This document shows, piece by piece, positions 1-9,753 of a DNA stretch of 64,000 bases (the stretch's first letter is position 1; each line of letters starts with the position of its first letter). The stretch lies in the NCBI RefSeq assembly GCF_028736155.1, contig NZ_CP117879.1, positions 4,774,001-4,838,000 on the forward strand. The letters are read 5' to 3'. Under the pieces are notes generated by a model. That model was not told the origin of the DNA, did no database searches, and worked only from the letters and a program-made list of their open reading frames with translations. The stretch comes from Flavobacterium sp. KACC 22763 (GTDB taxonomy: Bacteria; Bacteroidota; Bacteroidia; Flavobacteriales; Flavobacteriaceae). The position numbers were made by a program, and so were the translations under genes.

Positions 1-424
1 TGATAGAAGGAAATTTTACCGATTCTTCTTTAAGGTTGACAAACTTTTTATTTTTGATAAAGAAATAATCAACTTTTTCGGTAATTAGGTTGATTGGCAA
101 ATTTTCTGAAGAGCCATTCTGTTTGTAGATGACTTGATCAAGAAGAATATCATATTTAAGATTAACGCTAGAATAAATCTGTCCCTCAAAACTGATATCA
201 CCAATATTAAACTCTTCAGTATAATATCTGTTTTTACCAGCAATTGGTCGAAAAGGTTCGCTATGAACTATTCCGTTGTTAATATTTAAATTGTCTTTTC
301 CGACTGTTTGGTCGAAGTAATCGTATAATGAGGATTTTTCAGCAGATTGTGAATGTAGATACGATATGTTTAACAGGCTTGCAAATAACGATAGGTAAAT
401 CGCTTTTTTTTTGTGATTTTTCAA
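1..424 (-). CDS. Hypothetical exported protein, C-terminal part outside the window
   Basis: This gene runs off the left edge, so about 141 N-terminal codons are visible. No ATG precedes the signal peptide in frame. A TTG at 424 gives MKNHKKKAIYLSLF followed by a hydrophobic core ending in SQS, a plausible signal peptide. A TACTTTTG -7 promoter element lies at 463-470, which fits a TTG start. The visible part aligns with the protein at 6368-7171: both have YFD, then NINNG, a Tyr/Asn-rich stretch, and LKYDI/IKYDI followed by DQ. The two are clear paralogues. I recognise no named domain and the function is unknown. It is transcribed separately from the block at 719-7171, since a terminator lies between them. 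Confidence 0.7.
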   Translation of the reverse strand, partial: MKNHKKKAIYLSLFASLLNISYLHSQSAEKSSLYDYFDQTVGKDNLNINNGIVHSEPFRPIAGKNRYYTEEFNIGDISFEGQIYSSVNLKYDILLDQVIYKQNGSSENLPINLITEKVDYFFIKNKKFVNLKEESVKFPSI

Positions 425-652
425 AGGAAATGTGATTTTTTTTGTTTTTGGATTGATGGTTCCAAAAGTATTAAAAAAATGTTATAAAAATCACGCTATA
501 GTGTTAAAATGTAATAAAAATTCTATAGAATTGGTTTTAAATTATATTCATAGTATATTTTTTAGCTTAAAACTCGGCTTAAATATCATTTGTAATTATT
601 TTTAATTTTTAAATCAATAAATCTGAAAAAATAATGTTTCTTTAAATTGAAA
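425..652. other. AT-rich spacer with the promoter of the truncated left gene
   Basis: The only clear signal is TACTTTTG on the minus strand at 463-470, matching the Bacteroidota -7 consensus TAnnTTTG about 38 bases ahead of the proposed TTG start at 424. No coding potential or RNA gene is evident in the rest. Confidence 0.4.
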
Positions 653-683
653 AGCCCCAATTCAGTTGAGAATTTGGGGGGCT
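653..683 (-). terminator. Terminator after the MG2/plug-like gene
   Basis: AGCCCCAATTC pairs with GAATTTGGGGGGCT across a short loop, and a T-run follows on the minus strand. This hairpin and the bases between it and the stop codon at 719 resemble the pnp 3' end (7363-7436), so it may be a degenerate copy of that terminator. Confidence 0.75.
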
Positions 684-718
684 ATAAATAAAGTTTTAGT
701 AGACTTAGATGTGACTGA

Positions 719-2407
719 TTACTCAGTTTTGAATGTTTTATAAAAATGAACATACTTTCCTTTTTCGGTAATTCCTTCTAAGATGATTTCATAATCACCA
801 CAAATATCAGATGTGTAAAAAGGGATTGTTATATCGCTATTTTTAAAAACAATATTGGGTTTCCAAAGCAATTGATATCTATAGTCAGGAATTCGGCTAA
901 GGGTATTTGATGTTTCATATTTTGGTTCAAAATATACTTTTGCAGGTTCGGGTCTTAAAATCGTCGTTTTTAAAATATTTTTATCTGTGTAAATAGTGGC
1001 AAAATCTTTATTTTTTGTAATAATGCTCACAATTCCATTAAATATTTTTGGTCCATAGCAATAAGGGCTATCAACAACGCTAATACTTTCAATTTGATAA
1101 GCGTTGTAATTTAATAGTGCATTTATATTCTGAATTTGTAGACCATCAACCAAAACAAGACATGGCTCGGGAGATTGTACGATATTGTATCTGGAATCAC
1201 TTAAATATAGTGAAGGAATCTGATTGTAATCTTTAAAGTTAAGTTCGATAACAATTTCTATTATTGTTTCTTTAAACGTTCTAAATCGTTCAAAATCATC
1301 AAGAATATATTTTTTTTCGGTAGGTTGAAAAAAGAAATCTGTATTTGCAGTTTCAATAAGGCTGTCTTTCTTTTGCGAGAAATAGACGTTTTCTACTTGA
1401 CTTGCCAAGGAACGTTCTTGAATTGCTTTCAAATTTTTGCTAGAAATAGAAGTTTTATTGGAGAAAATTAAGTTTGATAAATCTGGACTTAGTGTTTTAT
1501 TTATTACAATCGCATAATTTTCTTTATCAGATTCTGATAACTGCACATAACAATCTGATGTATTGGTTTGTTTGTCTATTAAAAAAATGAATTTTCCGTC
1601 GTGATCTGTTTTAGTTGTTTTGAAAATGAAATTTTTTCCAGGAACAGATAATGTAACTACTTTAGAATCTAAATTAGAATTTGCAACTTTTGCAGTTAGA
1701 TACCCGGTTATAATTTCGCCTCTTGTTTCTGGAAGTATCTTTATGTCTTGGTTTAAATTGATATCAGTCTTAATAGTTTCGTTATTTGTGTTTGTAGGCA
1801 TAAGATCTATTTTTCTGATATTTAGAAAATAATTCCCTTGATCCAATGTTTTCGGTATTAGAAGAGAAGCTTTTTCTCTTTTAGAATACTTTTCTTTGTT
1901 AAGGCTCAAAAGGATATTTTCAGATGAGTTTTTGGTTTCATTTTTAGAAACGTCAACTTTGCTAGAAGTGCTGTCAACAATCATATTGATGTGCTCTTGA
2001 AATGGATTTATAATAGTAAAATCTTTTTCAAAAAAATTATTCTGGCTATTGTTTAACATCCAGCTTGTATAAGCAATAAGTTTATAGTTTCCTGTTGTTA
2101 ATGTTGTTGGAATAAAATAATCCCCAGATCCAATTCCGTTTTTTAAACTAATTTTAGTTTTAAACACACTTTCTTTACGATCGTTAATTACTTCTAAATA
2201 TGCAACTTCGCTAATATCTGAAAACACAGTTGTTTTATTTAAGCAGTATAATTTATAGTACAATGTTTCGCCAGTTAGAATTGTCGAGGTGTTAGTTTTG
2301 ACCAATATTGATTCTGTACCCAAAATAATATTGTTTTGAGCATTACTTTTATAAGTGAAATTTACTAATAACAGTAGAAAAGCTAACTTGATTTTTAATT
2401 TTCCCAA
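719..2407 (-). CDS. Exported MG2-domain protein with a TonB-plug-like C-terminal segment
   Basis: The 562-residue protein starts with a signal peptide ending near SNAQ. Residues about 25-130 resemble a macroglobulin MG2 domain, with the typical pattern of GETLYYKLYCLN, then YLEV and a TTGNYKLIAYTSWM strand. Residues about 410-470 (LVLVDGLQIQNINALLNY, then GIVSIITKN) look like the end of a TonB receptor plug. No barrel follows. Proteins of this kind accompany TonB receptors in Bacteroidota and probably act at the cell envelope. It is the last gene of the minus-strand block and overlaps the DUF4249 gene by 13 bases, so the two are probably translationally coupled. The substrate is unknown. Confidence 0.7.
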   Translation of the reverse strand: MGKLKIKLAFLLLLVNFTYKSNAQNNIILGTESILVKTNTSTILTGETLYYKLYCLNKTTVFSDISEVAYLEVINDRKESVFKTKISLKNGIGSGDYFIPTTLTTGNYKLIAYTSWMLNNSQNNFFEKDFTIINPFQEHINMIVDSTSSKVDVSKNETKNSSENILLSLNKEKYSKREKASLLIPKTLDQGNYFLNIRKIDLMPTNTNNETIKTDINLNQDIKILPETRGEIITGYLTAKVANSNLDSKVVTLSVPGKNFIFKTTKTDHDGKFIFLIDKQTNTSDCYVQLSESDKENYAIVINKTLSPDLSNLIFSNKTSISSKNLKAIQERSLASQVENVYFSQKKDSLIETANTDFFFQPTEKKYILDDFERFRTFKETIIEIVIELNFKDYNQIPSLYLSDSRYNIVQSPEPCLVLVDGLQIQNINALLNYNAYQIESISVVDSPYCYGPKIFNGIVSIITKNKDFATIYTDKNILKTTILRPEPAKVYFEPKYETSNTLSRIPDYRYQLLWKPNIVFKNSDITIPFYTSDICGDYEIILEGITEKGKYVHFYKTFKTE

Positions 2408-3573
2408 AATGAAGGTATTACGTTAGAAGAAAATGTTGTACAATCGCCGCATGGTTTTTCAACCATCCAGTATGATGTTGGAGCCATTCCCGGACCTCCT
2501 CCTATATATACATGTGTGCTGAGTACTTTATAATTGTCAAAGGGTATATCGCTAAACTGGATTTCTTCGGGCTCGCATTTTCTAAAGAATGTCGTTGGAT
2601 CATCTGAAGGGAAAATGTCGGTAAAATTGAAAAAGATTCTTTTTTTTGCAACCGAGGCAACTTCAAAGAAACCAACCACTTTTTCTGATGAATCTGAAGT
2701 TGATTTGATATTTCCGATAATGTATCCGGGCTGATTTGGAGATAACAATTCTCCTGAATCAACCATTTTTTTTGATGTATAATAGTAATCATAAGCAGAT
2801 TGACTTTGGGTATATTGAGAAACCAAAATGCTATAACGATAAGCGATTATATAATTTGATTTGTCAATGAAGCGAACTGGGAAGTTTACACGGTCTTCAG
2901 TTAAATCTTTTGTATTTGTTTGTATAATGCCAGTCGAATGTTTTGTGCTGTAGCAAATATGGGTATTTGGTTCGGCCGGTACTATGATCATTTTAAAACT
3001 ACCTTGATAAGGTACTAATTCTACACGTTCTGTTGTATTGTAAACAGTTTGTATTTTATAAGTCTCCTCGTATTCATAGCGATAATATTTAGAGGTATTT
3101 GCTGGATCAAAACTTTTAACATTAATCTGAACACCTTGTGTGCCATCTTTTTCAGCCACTTTTGCCTCTAGATCAATAGTGTTTTGTGTAGTTAAAACTT
3201 GCTGTGAAGAAGTATAGGATTTGCCAGATTTTGTTGTAATTTTTAATTGATAGTTTTTGTTTGGTTCTACTTTAAATTCATTAGTAGAAATATATTTTCC
3301 ATCTTTTTCGTCAAAATTAAATACATTTCCATCGCTATCAACAACAGTAACATTAGCTCCAGATTCAGGTTTTTTTATTGTATCGTTAACCAGTCTTGTT
3401 CGCGAAATGTTTATTTCCTGATATTTTAATTCGTTCGTTAATGTAGCTTCGACACTCATTGCATCTTCAAAATCTTGATTTTGATACACATATTGTTCCG
3501 TACAACTTGATAAAAAGGCAAATCCCAAAAAGGCCAACGATGTTTTTTTGATTATTGATAAATTCATATGCAT
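2395..3573 (-). CDS. DUF4249 family lipoprotein
   Basis: The 392-residue protein has a lipoprotein signal with the lipobox LSSC near residue 24, so it should be lipid-anchored, probably at the outer membrane. The rest matches the DUF4249 family in layout: an Ig-like N-terminal half (VEATLTNELKYQEINISRT, then GANVTVVDSDGNVF) and a C-terminal half with paired cysteines (CEPEEI, CGDC). DUF4249 lipoproteins usually sit beside TonB receptors and are thought to help bind or deliver the substrate, although no substrate can be read from the sequence. It lies 12 bases after the TonB receptor and overlaps the MG2-type gene, so the three form one operon. Confidence 0.85.
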   Translation of the reverse strand: MHMNLSIIKKTSLAFLGFAFLSSCTEQYVYQNQDFEDAMSVEATLTNELKYQEINISRTRLVNDTIKKPESGANVTVVDSDGNVFNFDEKDGKYISTNEFKVEPNKNYQLKITTKSGKSYTSSQQVLTTQNTIDLEAKVAEKDGTQGVQINVKSFDPANTSKYYRYEYEETYKIQTVYNTTERVELVPYQGSFKMIIVPAEPNTHICYSTKHSTGIIQTNTKDLTEDRVNFPVRFIDKSNYIIAYRYSILVSQYTQSQSAYDYYYTSKKMVDSGELLSPNQPGYIIGNIKSTSDSSEKVVGFFEVASVAKKRIFFNFTDIFPSDDPTTFFRKCEPEEIQFSDIPFDNYKVLSTHVYIGGGPGMAPTSYWMVEKPCGDCTTFSSNVIPSFWEN

Positions 3574-3585
3574 GAGATAAATGAA

Positions 3586-6348
3586 TTAAAACTTAATATT
3601 GTAAGTGATTGTCGGAATTGGAACAGAAAAAATAGAGGTTTTATAAGCCTTGATTTTTTTATCTTCAGTAACAAAATAAACATTATAAGGGTTATTTCGT
3701 CCCAAAACATTATAAACTGAAAGGTTCCAAAAACTATGAGCGAGTTTTTTTATTTTGTGATTTCCTTCAAAATTAAGACCAATATCTAATCTATAATAAT
3801 CTGGAATTCTATATTGGTTGCGATTGCTATACAAAGTAAATTGCTCTCCTGTTAAGTCATATGATCCAATTGGAAAAGTGACAGGTCTGCCGGTTTGGTA
3901 AACAAAATTGGTTGACAAACTATATCTTTTCGTGAATTTATAATTTAGGATAGCGCTAAAATCGTGAGGTTTGTCATAATTAGTTGGAAAATATTGGCCG
4001 TTATTTATTTTTTCAGCGTCAAATCTGCTGTCGAGTTTTATTAATGCACGAGAATAAGTATAACTTAGCCATCCGTTAAAATTTCCTTTTTCTTTCTTGA
4101 TCAAAAATTCAACGCCGTAAGCTTTTCCTTCTCCTTGAAGAAGTTCAGTTTCTATGTTTTCATTCAAAAACAATTCGGCACCGACCTTATAGTCTAGAAT
4201 GTTTTTTGAACGCTTATAGTAACCTTCGACGCTTAGTTCTAACGATTTTTCAATTATATTTTTGAAAAGCCCTAATGAGAATTGATTAGAAGATTGTGGC
4301 TCAGTATTTAAATCTGAAAGTTTCCACACATCCATTGGAGATTGAGTGGTGTTTGTAGACAGTAAATGCATATATTGATATGTTCTGTCAAAACTTGCTT
4401 TTACCGATAAATCTGGCAGTATAAAATAGCGAGCTGAAATTCTAGGTTCAAAACCGCCATAAGTTTTTATAGACTCATTATTGGAGTAAGTTTTGGTGTC
4501 AACAACAGTTCTATCAGATTTAGGCTGGTCATCTTGGTAAATGTTTTGGCTAGAAGGCCCAAGCGCAGAATATAAAGAATAGCGCAAACCTACATTGATT
4601 AAAAACTTATCGTTGACTTTATAATTTTCGGTAAAAAATAAAGCCGATTCTAAAGCTTTTTCTTTTTCAAGTGTGAGATCTTTAATTACAGAGTTGCTGC
4701 CTTTTGGTTTGAGGAAGCCAGGTTCAACATTGTATAATTTACTGCTAATGCCGTAATTGAATAAATGCTTTTCATTAAGAGCATATTTCATTTTAAAAAC
4801 AAACTGAGTCTCATTGATTTTATAGCCGTAATCAAATGATTTTTCAGGTTGAGAATCGTAATCGATGTTAAATTTATATTGGCTATTGGTAACAATTAGC
4901 GAAGATTTATTTTTTGTATTGAAATCGTGATCCCATTTTACTGTTGCTAACAAGTTGCTGTATTTGTAGATAGAATCTGAGTTAATGCTGTATTTGTCGT
5001 GACTATAATACACGGAAGTTTCAAGATCATCTTTTTTTGAGATTTGATGATTGTATTTTAAAAGCAAATCATAAAAAGAAGCTTGACTATTGTCTAATTC
5101 AGGTTCTTTAATAGTTTTTAGAATCCAATCAGAATAACTTGCTCTACCGCCAAATACCAAACTTGATTTTCCTTTTACTATCGGGATTTCAAGCGTAACA
5201 TTACTCATTACAGGGCCAATTCCAGCTTCGCCAGAAACTTTTTCGGTATTTCCGTCTTTAGATTTAATATCAAAAACAGAAGAAAGGCGTCCTCCAAACT
5301 CAGCAGGAATACTTCCTTTGTAGATATCGGCTGTTTTGGTTGTAAATGGATTTACAGAAGAAAAGAAACCCAAAAAGTGAGATGGGTTGTAGAGAGAAGC
5401 GTTGTCAAGTAAAAACAAGTTTTGATCATCTTTTCCTCCACGCACATTAAAGCCTGCAGAACCTTCACCTGCCGTTTTTATCCCCGGAAGTGTTGTTGCG
5501 ACTTTAAAAATATCTCTTTCACCCAGAATTAAAGGTACGTTTTTGATGTTTTCGACATTAATACTTGTAAGACCTGCAACTGCCGAAGCTGTGTTTTTGG
5601 TTCTTTTATTTTCGATGACAACTTCTTTGAGTGCATTTACATTTTCGTCTAAATTAAAATCAACTTTTCCGTTGCTATAAAGCACAATCTTTTTAGCTTT
5701 TGATTGATGATTTAATGATTGTGTTTCAATTATATTGATTCCGGCGGGAACTCTAAAACTGTAATAACCGTTTGCGTCACTTGTTGTGCTTATGTCTTTG
5801 TCTTTTACTTTAATGGTGATGTTGTGTTCTGGCTTTCCTGAAATTCTGTCTTTTACATAACCAGAAAGGGTATAGGTTTGAGATGTGTTTATCAAAGACT
5901 GTTTTCCTAGAGAAATAATAGAGTCTGAATCTTTCTTGGAATCATTCAGATACTGTTTATTATAAATTGGAACAATTTGCAAATTGGCAGCCTTATTAGC
6001 ATTTTTATCATCAGTATTTTCAAAATATTTCTCAGTTATAATGTTTGAGATTAAAAGCCCATTACTTAGAATAATATTGTTGTTGTCGATAATGTAATTT
6101 ATAGTTGTGTTGTTCAAAATAGCATCTAAAACTACTGAAATAGATGTATTGCTGAATTCGCCAGAAATCAGTTCATCATTAGATAGCCACTGATCCTCAA
6201 AATAGAAATGAAAAGAAGTATTTTTTTCGACTATCTCAATAGCTTTCTTTCGTGTTACATTTGAATATTTGATAGAAATATTTTTTTCTTGCGAAAAGAG
6301 AAAAATTGGCAGTAAAAAAAATAAATAGATGATGAAGTGTTTTTTCAT
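3586..6348 (-). CDS. TonB-dependent receptor with STN-like and carboxypeptidase-like N-terminal domains
   Basis: The 920-residue protein begins with a signal peptide ending near FSQ. Residues about 22-95 resemble an STN (secretin/TonB short N-terminal) domain. Residues about 160-245 are a carboxypeptidase-regulatory-like beta-sandwich (LSGYVKDRISGKPEHNITI). The plug follows at about 255-370 (GFNVRGGKDDQNLFLLDNA), and the remainder is a 22-strand-type barrel ending in aromatic-rich strands. It imports an unknown ligand across the outer membrane using TonB energy. STN domains often couple receptors to anti-sigma factors, but I see no sigma/anti-sigma pair in this window. It is second in the operon, 19 bases after the exported protein at 6368. 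Confidence 0.9.
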   Translation of the reverse strand: MKKHFIIYLFFLLPIFLFSQEKNISIKYSNVTRKKAIEIVEKNTSFHFYFEDQWLSNDELISGEFSNTSISVVLDAILNNTTINYIIDNNNIILSNGLLISNIITEKYFENTDDKNANKAANLQIVPIYNKQYLNDSKKDSDSIISLGKQSLINTSQTYTLSGYVKDRISGKPEHNITIKVKDKDISTTSDANGYYSFRVPAGINIIETQSLNHQSKAKKIVLYSNGKVDFNLDENVNALKEVVIENKRTKNTASAVAGLTSINVENIKNVPLILGERDIFKVATTLPGIKTAGEGSAGFNVRGGKDDQNLFLLDNASLYNPSHFLGFFSSVNPFTTKTADIYKGSIPAEFGGRLSSVFDIKSKDGNTEKVSGEAGIGPVMSNVTLEIPIVKGKSSLVFGGRASYSDWILKTIKEPELDNSQASFYDLLLKYNHQISKKDDLETSVYYSHDKYSINSDSIYKYSNLLATVKWDHDFNTKNKSSLIVTNSQYKFNIDYDSQPEKSFDYGYKINETQFVFKMKYALNEKHLFNYGISSKLYNVEPGFLKPKGSNSVIKDLTLEKEKALESALFFTENYKVNDKFLINVGLRYSLYSALGPSSQNIYQDDQPKSDRTVVDTKTYSNNESIKTYGGFEPRISARYFILPDLSVKASFDRTYQYMHLLSTNTTQSPMDVWKLSDLNTEPQSSNQFSLGLFKNIIEKSLELSVEGYYKRSKNILDYKVGAELFLNENIETELLQGEGKAYGVEFLIKKEKGNFNGWLSYTYSRALIKLDSRFDAEKINNGQYFPTNYDKPHDFSAILNYKFTKRYSLSTNFVYQTGRPVTFPIGSYDLTGEQFTLYSNRNQYRIPDYYRLDIGLNFEGNHKIKKLAHSFWNLSVYNVLGRNNPYNVYFVTEDKKIKAYKTSIFSVPIPTITYNIKF

Positions 6349-6367
6349 TTAGATTTTAGAATAGAGC

Positions 6368-7171
6368 TTATAAATTGATGTCAATAAATTTTATTAAATC
6401 TGCTTTGAATTGGTATGGATTTGTCTCTTCCAGAATTTTATTTTTTTTGTAAAAATCTTTTATTTCTTTTTTTAATAGAGGAAATATTTCAAGGATTTCT
6501 TTTCGCGTATTTACAGATGCAAATTTTGAATTATAAAGTAGTTGGTAATTAGTGTATTCTTTGAATTCTGTATATAAAGCAGTTTCGCTAATTGTTTCCT
6601 TAGCTGTTTTAGTGTGCTTAATGTATAAGGAGATATTTTTACCTAAATATTTTTCTTCAAAAAAGCCAGTAATGGCCTTCGGATATTTGTACTTATTGTC
6701 AATATTGATAAATCTCTTATCTCCAATTATAAAATAATCAGTTTTTTCATTTATGAGTGTTATGCCGAAAGTACTCATGTTTTCGAATGACTTAACAAGC
6801 TGGTCTTTGTATATGTCATACTTTATCAAGATGTTTTCGTATAACTGATTGTCATAAAAAACAGATCCTTTGACAAAGTTTTTATTTGAATAATAGTTGT
6901 GGCTGTTCTTTAAATTATAAGGATCAATATGAATTTTGCCGTTGTTAATGTTTAAGATCTCTCCGTCAACTATTTTGTCAAAATAATTGGAGACTTCTTT
7001 TTTTTCATTAGTTTGAGAAAAACTGTTGATTGAAATTAATAGTAGGATGAAAATTACTGTTGAGTAATTTGTGATTTTCAATGGTTGGCTTTTATAATAG
7101 AGTTTGAATTTAAAAGAGATGATAAATAATAGTGTTTTTATTCTTGACATTGCAATACTCTTTCTCATCAA
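6368..7171 (-). CDS. Hypothetical exported protein, paralogue of the truncated gene at the left edge
   Basis: This is the first gene of the TonB block. The first ATG (7171) puts about 30 basic residues ahead of the hydrophobic segment. A TTG at 7081 (LKITNYSTVIFILLLISINS) gives a normal signal peptide of a 238-residue protein and is the better candidate for the real start. The paralogue at 1-424 also appears to start at TTG in a similar context. The mature part is rich in Tyr, Asn, Lys and Ile and contains YFDKIVDGEILNINNGKI. No known domain was recognised. Its place ahead of a TonB receptor suggests an envelope role linked to that uptake system. Confidence 0.65.
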   Translation of the reverse strand: MMRKSIAMSRIKTLLFIISFKFKLYYKSQPLKITNYSTVIFILLLISINSFSQTNEKKEVSNYFDKIVDGEILNINNGKIHIDPYNLKNSHNYYSNKNFVKGSVFYDNQLYENILIKYDIYKDQLVKSFENMSTFGITLINEKTDYFIIGDKRFINIDNKYKYPKAITGFFEEKYLGKNISLYIKHTKTAKETISETALYTEFKEYTNYQLLYNSKFASVNTRKEILEIFPLLKKEIKDFYKKNKILEETNPYQFKADLIKFIDINL

Positions 7172-7362
7172 TAATTTGTTTTTGTGTAGCTATTTTCCAT
7201 ATAAAACTATGTTAATGACAGTCCTTTAAAAAATAAATTAAACCAACAACATTGATTTTTAAACCAACAGCATTATTTATCCTACAATGTGTTTCTTGAA
7301 AACGTTGTAGTTTAGTGTTTTAACTATGTGGTTTTAGATTGAAAAGTAGTTGTAAAAACTTA

Positions 7363-7396
7363 AAAACCCCAATTCAAATAAATGAATTGGGGTTTT
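7363..7396 (-). terminator. pnp terminator
   Basis: AAAACCCCAATTCA pairs perfectly over 14 bases with TGAATTGGGGTTTT across the loop AATAAA. A T-run follows on the minus strand. It lies 34 bases past the pnp stop codon. Confidence 0.9.
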
Positions 7397-7429
7397 TTAT
7401 GAATAAACCTTTAGTAAACTAAGATCTGA

Positions 7430-9574
7430 TTACTCTTTTTTCTCCTCACGTGGAGGTCTTGGAACAAGTGCTTTTTTAGACACTTTTTCTTTTTTAGTTT
7501 TAGGGTCAACTCCTAAGTATTTCACTTGGAAAACATCTCCCATTTTAACAACATCGGCAACATTTTCTGTACGTTCCCAAGCTAGCTCAGATACGTGAAG
7601 CAATACTTCGTTTCCTGGTGCAGCAGTATATTCTACTACAGCTCCAAAATCAAGCATCTTGATTACTTTTACTTCGTAAGCTTCTCCAACTTGTGGTTTG
7701 AAAGTTAAGGCATCAATTTTAGCCAATACTGCTTTGATACCATCTGGATTAGTTCCTAAAATTTCAACTACACCTTGTTCGTCTACTTCGTTGATTACAA
7801 TTGTAGTTCCTGTAGCTTTTTGTAATTCTTGAATTACTTTTCCTCCAGGTCCGATTAATGCCCCAATAAAGTTTCCAGGAATAGTTCTAGTAATGATTTT
7901 TGGTGCATGAGCTTTAACTTCTGCTCTTGGAGTTGCAATAGTTTCAGTTAATTTACCTAAAATGTGTAAACGCCCATCACGAGCTTGCGCCAAAGCTTGC
8001 TCCATAATGTCATAACGTAATCCTTCGATTTTGATATCCATTTGGCAAGCCGTAATACCGTCAGCAGTTCCAGTTACTTTAAAGTCCATATCTCCTAAGT
8101 GATCTTCGTCTCCTAAGATATCAGACAATACAGCAAATTTCTCACCGTCAGTAATTAATCCCATAGCAATACCAGAAACTGGTTTTGTCATTTGAACTCC
8201 AGCATCCATAAGGGCCATTGTTCCAGCACAAACCGTTGCCATAGAAGAAGAACCGTTAGATTCTAAAACCTCAGAAACAACACGAATTGTATAAGGACAA
8301 TCTGCAGGGATCATATTTTTTAAAGCTCTTTGAGCTAAGTTACCGTGACCAACTTCTCTTCTTGATGTTCCTCTTAATGGTTTTGCTTCACCAGTAGAGA
8401 AAGGAGGGAAGTTATAGTGTAAGTAGAATTTCTCTTCACCTTGCTCAGATGGAGAATCAATTTGGTTAGCTTCTTTAGAAGTTCCTAAAGTTACTGTTGC
8501 CAAAGCTTGAGTTTCTCCACGTGTAAATAAAGAAGATCCGTGTACAGATGGTAAATAATCAGTCTCACACCAGATTGGTCTGATCTCTGTAGTTTTTCTA
8601 CCATCTAGACGAATTCCTTTTTCAAGAATTACGTTACGAACTGCTTCTTTGTTTGTTTTGTAGAAGTATTTTCCAACTAAACCTGCAAGATCTGCATTTT
8701 CAGCATATTCTTCTTCAGTAAATAAAGCTTTTGCTTCTTCTTTTACAGCTGCAAATTTTTCACCTCTTTCTGCTTTTCCAGAAGCTTCTTGTGCAATTGC
8801 ATAGCATTTATCGTAAGCAGCAGCTTTTACTTTAGCGTAAACAGCTTCGTCTTCAATTTCACCTTCGTAAGTTCTGTATTCTTGAGAGCTCAATTTTGCT
8901 CTTAATTTTTGTTGAGCAACAATTTGAACTTTGATAGCTTCGTGTGCAAATTTAATTGCCTCAACCATTTCAGCTTCTGAAATTTCTTTCATCTCACCTT
9001 CAACCATTGCAACAGAATCCATAGAAGCTCCAATCATCATGTCGATATCAGATTTTTCTAATTCTTCTCTGCTTGGGTTGATTACTAATTTTCCGTCGAT
9101 ACGAGCAACACGTACTTCAGAAATTAAGTTGTAAAACGGAATGTCAGAAACAGCTAATGCTGCAGATGCTGCTAAACCAGCTAATGCATCTGGCATAACA
9201 TTATCGTCATGAGACATTAATTGAATCATAACCTGAGTTTCAGCATGGTAATCGTCTGGGAAAAGAGGACGTAAAACACGGTCAACTAATCTCATTGTTA
9301 ATACCTCACTGTCGCTTGGTCTTGCTTCTCTTTTGAAAAATCCTCCTGGGAAACGTCCTGCAGCAGCAAATTTTTCGCGGTAATCTACCGTTAATGGTAA
9401 AAAGTCAACACCTGGGTTAGATGTTCTTGCAGAAACTGCCGTTGCTAAAAGCATACAGTTTCCTAAACGTACAACAACTGAACCATCGGCTTGTTTTGCT
9501 AATTTACCAGTCTCGATTGAGATGCTTCTTCCATCTCCTAAATCGATAATTTCTTGTGAAACTTGTGGAATCAT
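7430..9574 (-). CDS. pnp: Polyribonucleotide nucleotidyltransferase (PNPase)
   Basis: PNPase degrades RNA 3' to 5' using phosphate and is part of the mRNA decay machinery. The 714-residue length is normal. It has two RNase PH-like domains ([20 protein letters not shown] in the first; [14 protein letters not shown] and [18 protein letters not shown] in the second). A KH domain follows ([20 protein letters not shown]) and then an S1 domain ([20 protein letters not shown]). The start at 9574 is preceded by AAGGAAAAA, an unusually good Shine-Dalgarno match for this genome. rpsO lies just upstream on the same strand, the classical rpsO-pnp order. The leader contains a long-loop hairpin that may serve regulation. 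Confidence 0.98.
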   Translation of the reverse strand: MIPQVSQEIIDLGDGRSISIETGKLAKQADGSVVVRLGNCMLLATAVSARTSNPGVDFLPLTVDYREKFAAAGRFPGGFFKREARPSDSEVLTMRLVDRVLRPLFPDDYHAETQVMIQLMSHDDNVMPDALAGLAASAALAVSDIPFYNLISEVRVARIDGKLVINPSREELEKSDIDMMIGASMDSVAMVEGEMKEISEAEMVEAIKFAHEAIKVQIVAQQKLRAKLSSQEYRTYEGEIEDEAVYAKVKAAAYDKCYAIAQEASGKAERGEKFAAVKEEAKALFTEEEYAENADLAGLVGKYFYKTNKEAVRNVILEKGIRLDGRKTTEIRPIWCETDYLPSVHGSSLFTRGETQALATVTLGTSKEANQIDSPSEQGEEKFYLHYNFPPFSTGEAKPLRGTSRREVGHGNLAQRALKNMIPADCPYTIRVVSEVLESNGSSSMATVCAGTMALMDAGVQMTKPVSGIAMGLITDGEKFAVLSDILGDEDHLGDMDFKVTGTADGITACQMDIKIEGLRYDIMEQALAQARDGRLHILGKLTETIATPRAEVKAHAPKIITRTIPGNFIGALIGPGGKVIQELQKATGTTIVINEVDEQGVVEILGTNPDGIKAVLAKIDALTFKPQVGEAYEVKVIKMLDFGAVVEYTAAPGNEVLLHVSELAWERTENVADVVKMGDVFQVKYLGVDPKTKKEKVSKKALVPRPPREEKKE

Positions 9575-9599
9575 AAATTTTTCCTTTTTGATTATACAA

Positions 9600-9656
9600 T
9601 GGGTTTTAGTTGTGTTGTAGTTGTTGTTGTGTGTAGTTGTTGTTATCTAAAACCCA
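9600..9656 (-). promoter_or_regulatory. Leader hairpin of pnp with a CAA-rich loop
   Basis: TGGGTTTTAG (9600-9609) and CTAAAACCCA (9647-9656) form a perfect 10-bp inverted repeat. The 37-base loop reads as CAA/ACA-rich, essentially unstructured RNA on the pnp strand. The hairpin ends about 25 bases before the pnp start. In E. coli, pnp is autoregulated through a leader hairpin, so a similar role is plausible here, but that is inference. Confidence 0.5.
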
Positions 9657-9716
9657 ATGAAAAACCAAACTTTTTTTCTTGTAACGTGCTTATTATAAAT
9701 AGCTGTAATGTAAAAA

Positions 9717-9742
9717 CAAAAAGAGGCACTCTCGCACCTCTT
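9717..9742 (-). terminator. Terminator after rpsO
   Basis: AAGAGG and CCTCTT pair around CACTCTCGCA, and on the minus strand the stem is followed by TTTTTGTTTTT. It lies immediately past the rpsO stop codon and separates rpsO from pnp, perhaps only partly. Confidence 0.75.
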
Positions 9743-9753
9743 TTCTATATTGA

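Noticed and set aside
3586..6348. SusC/SusD glycan-uptake pair
   Set aside because: The partner is a DUF4249 lipoprotein, not a SusD homologue, and no glycoside hydrolase is nearby.
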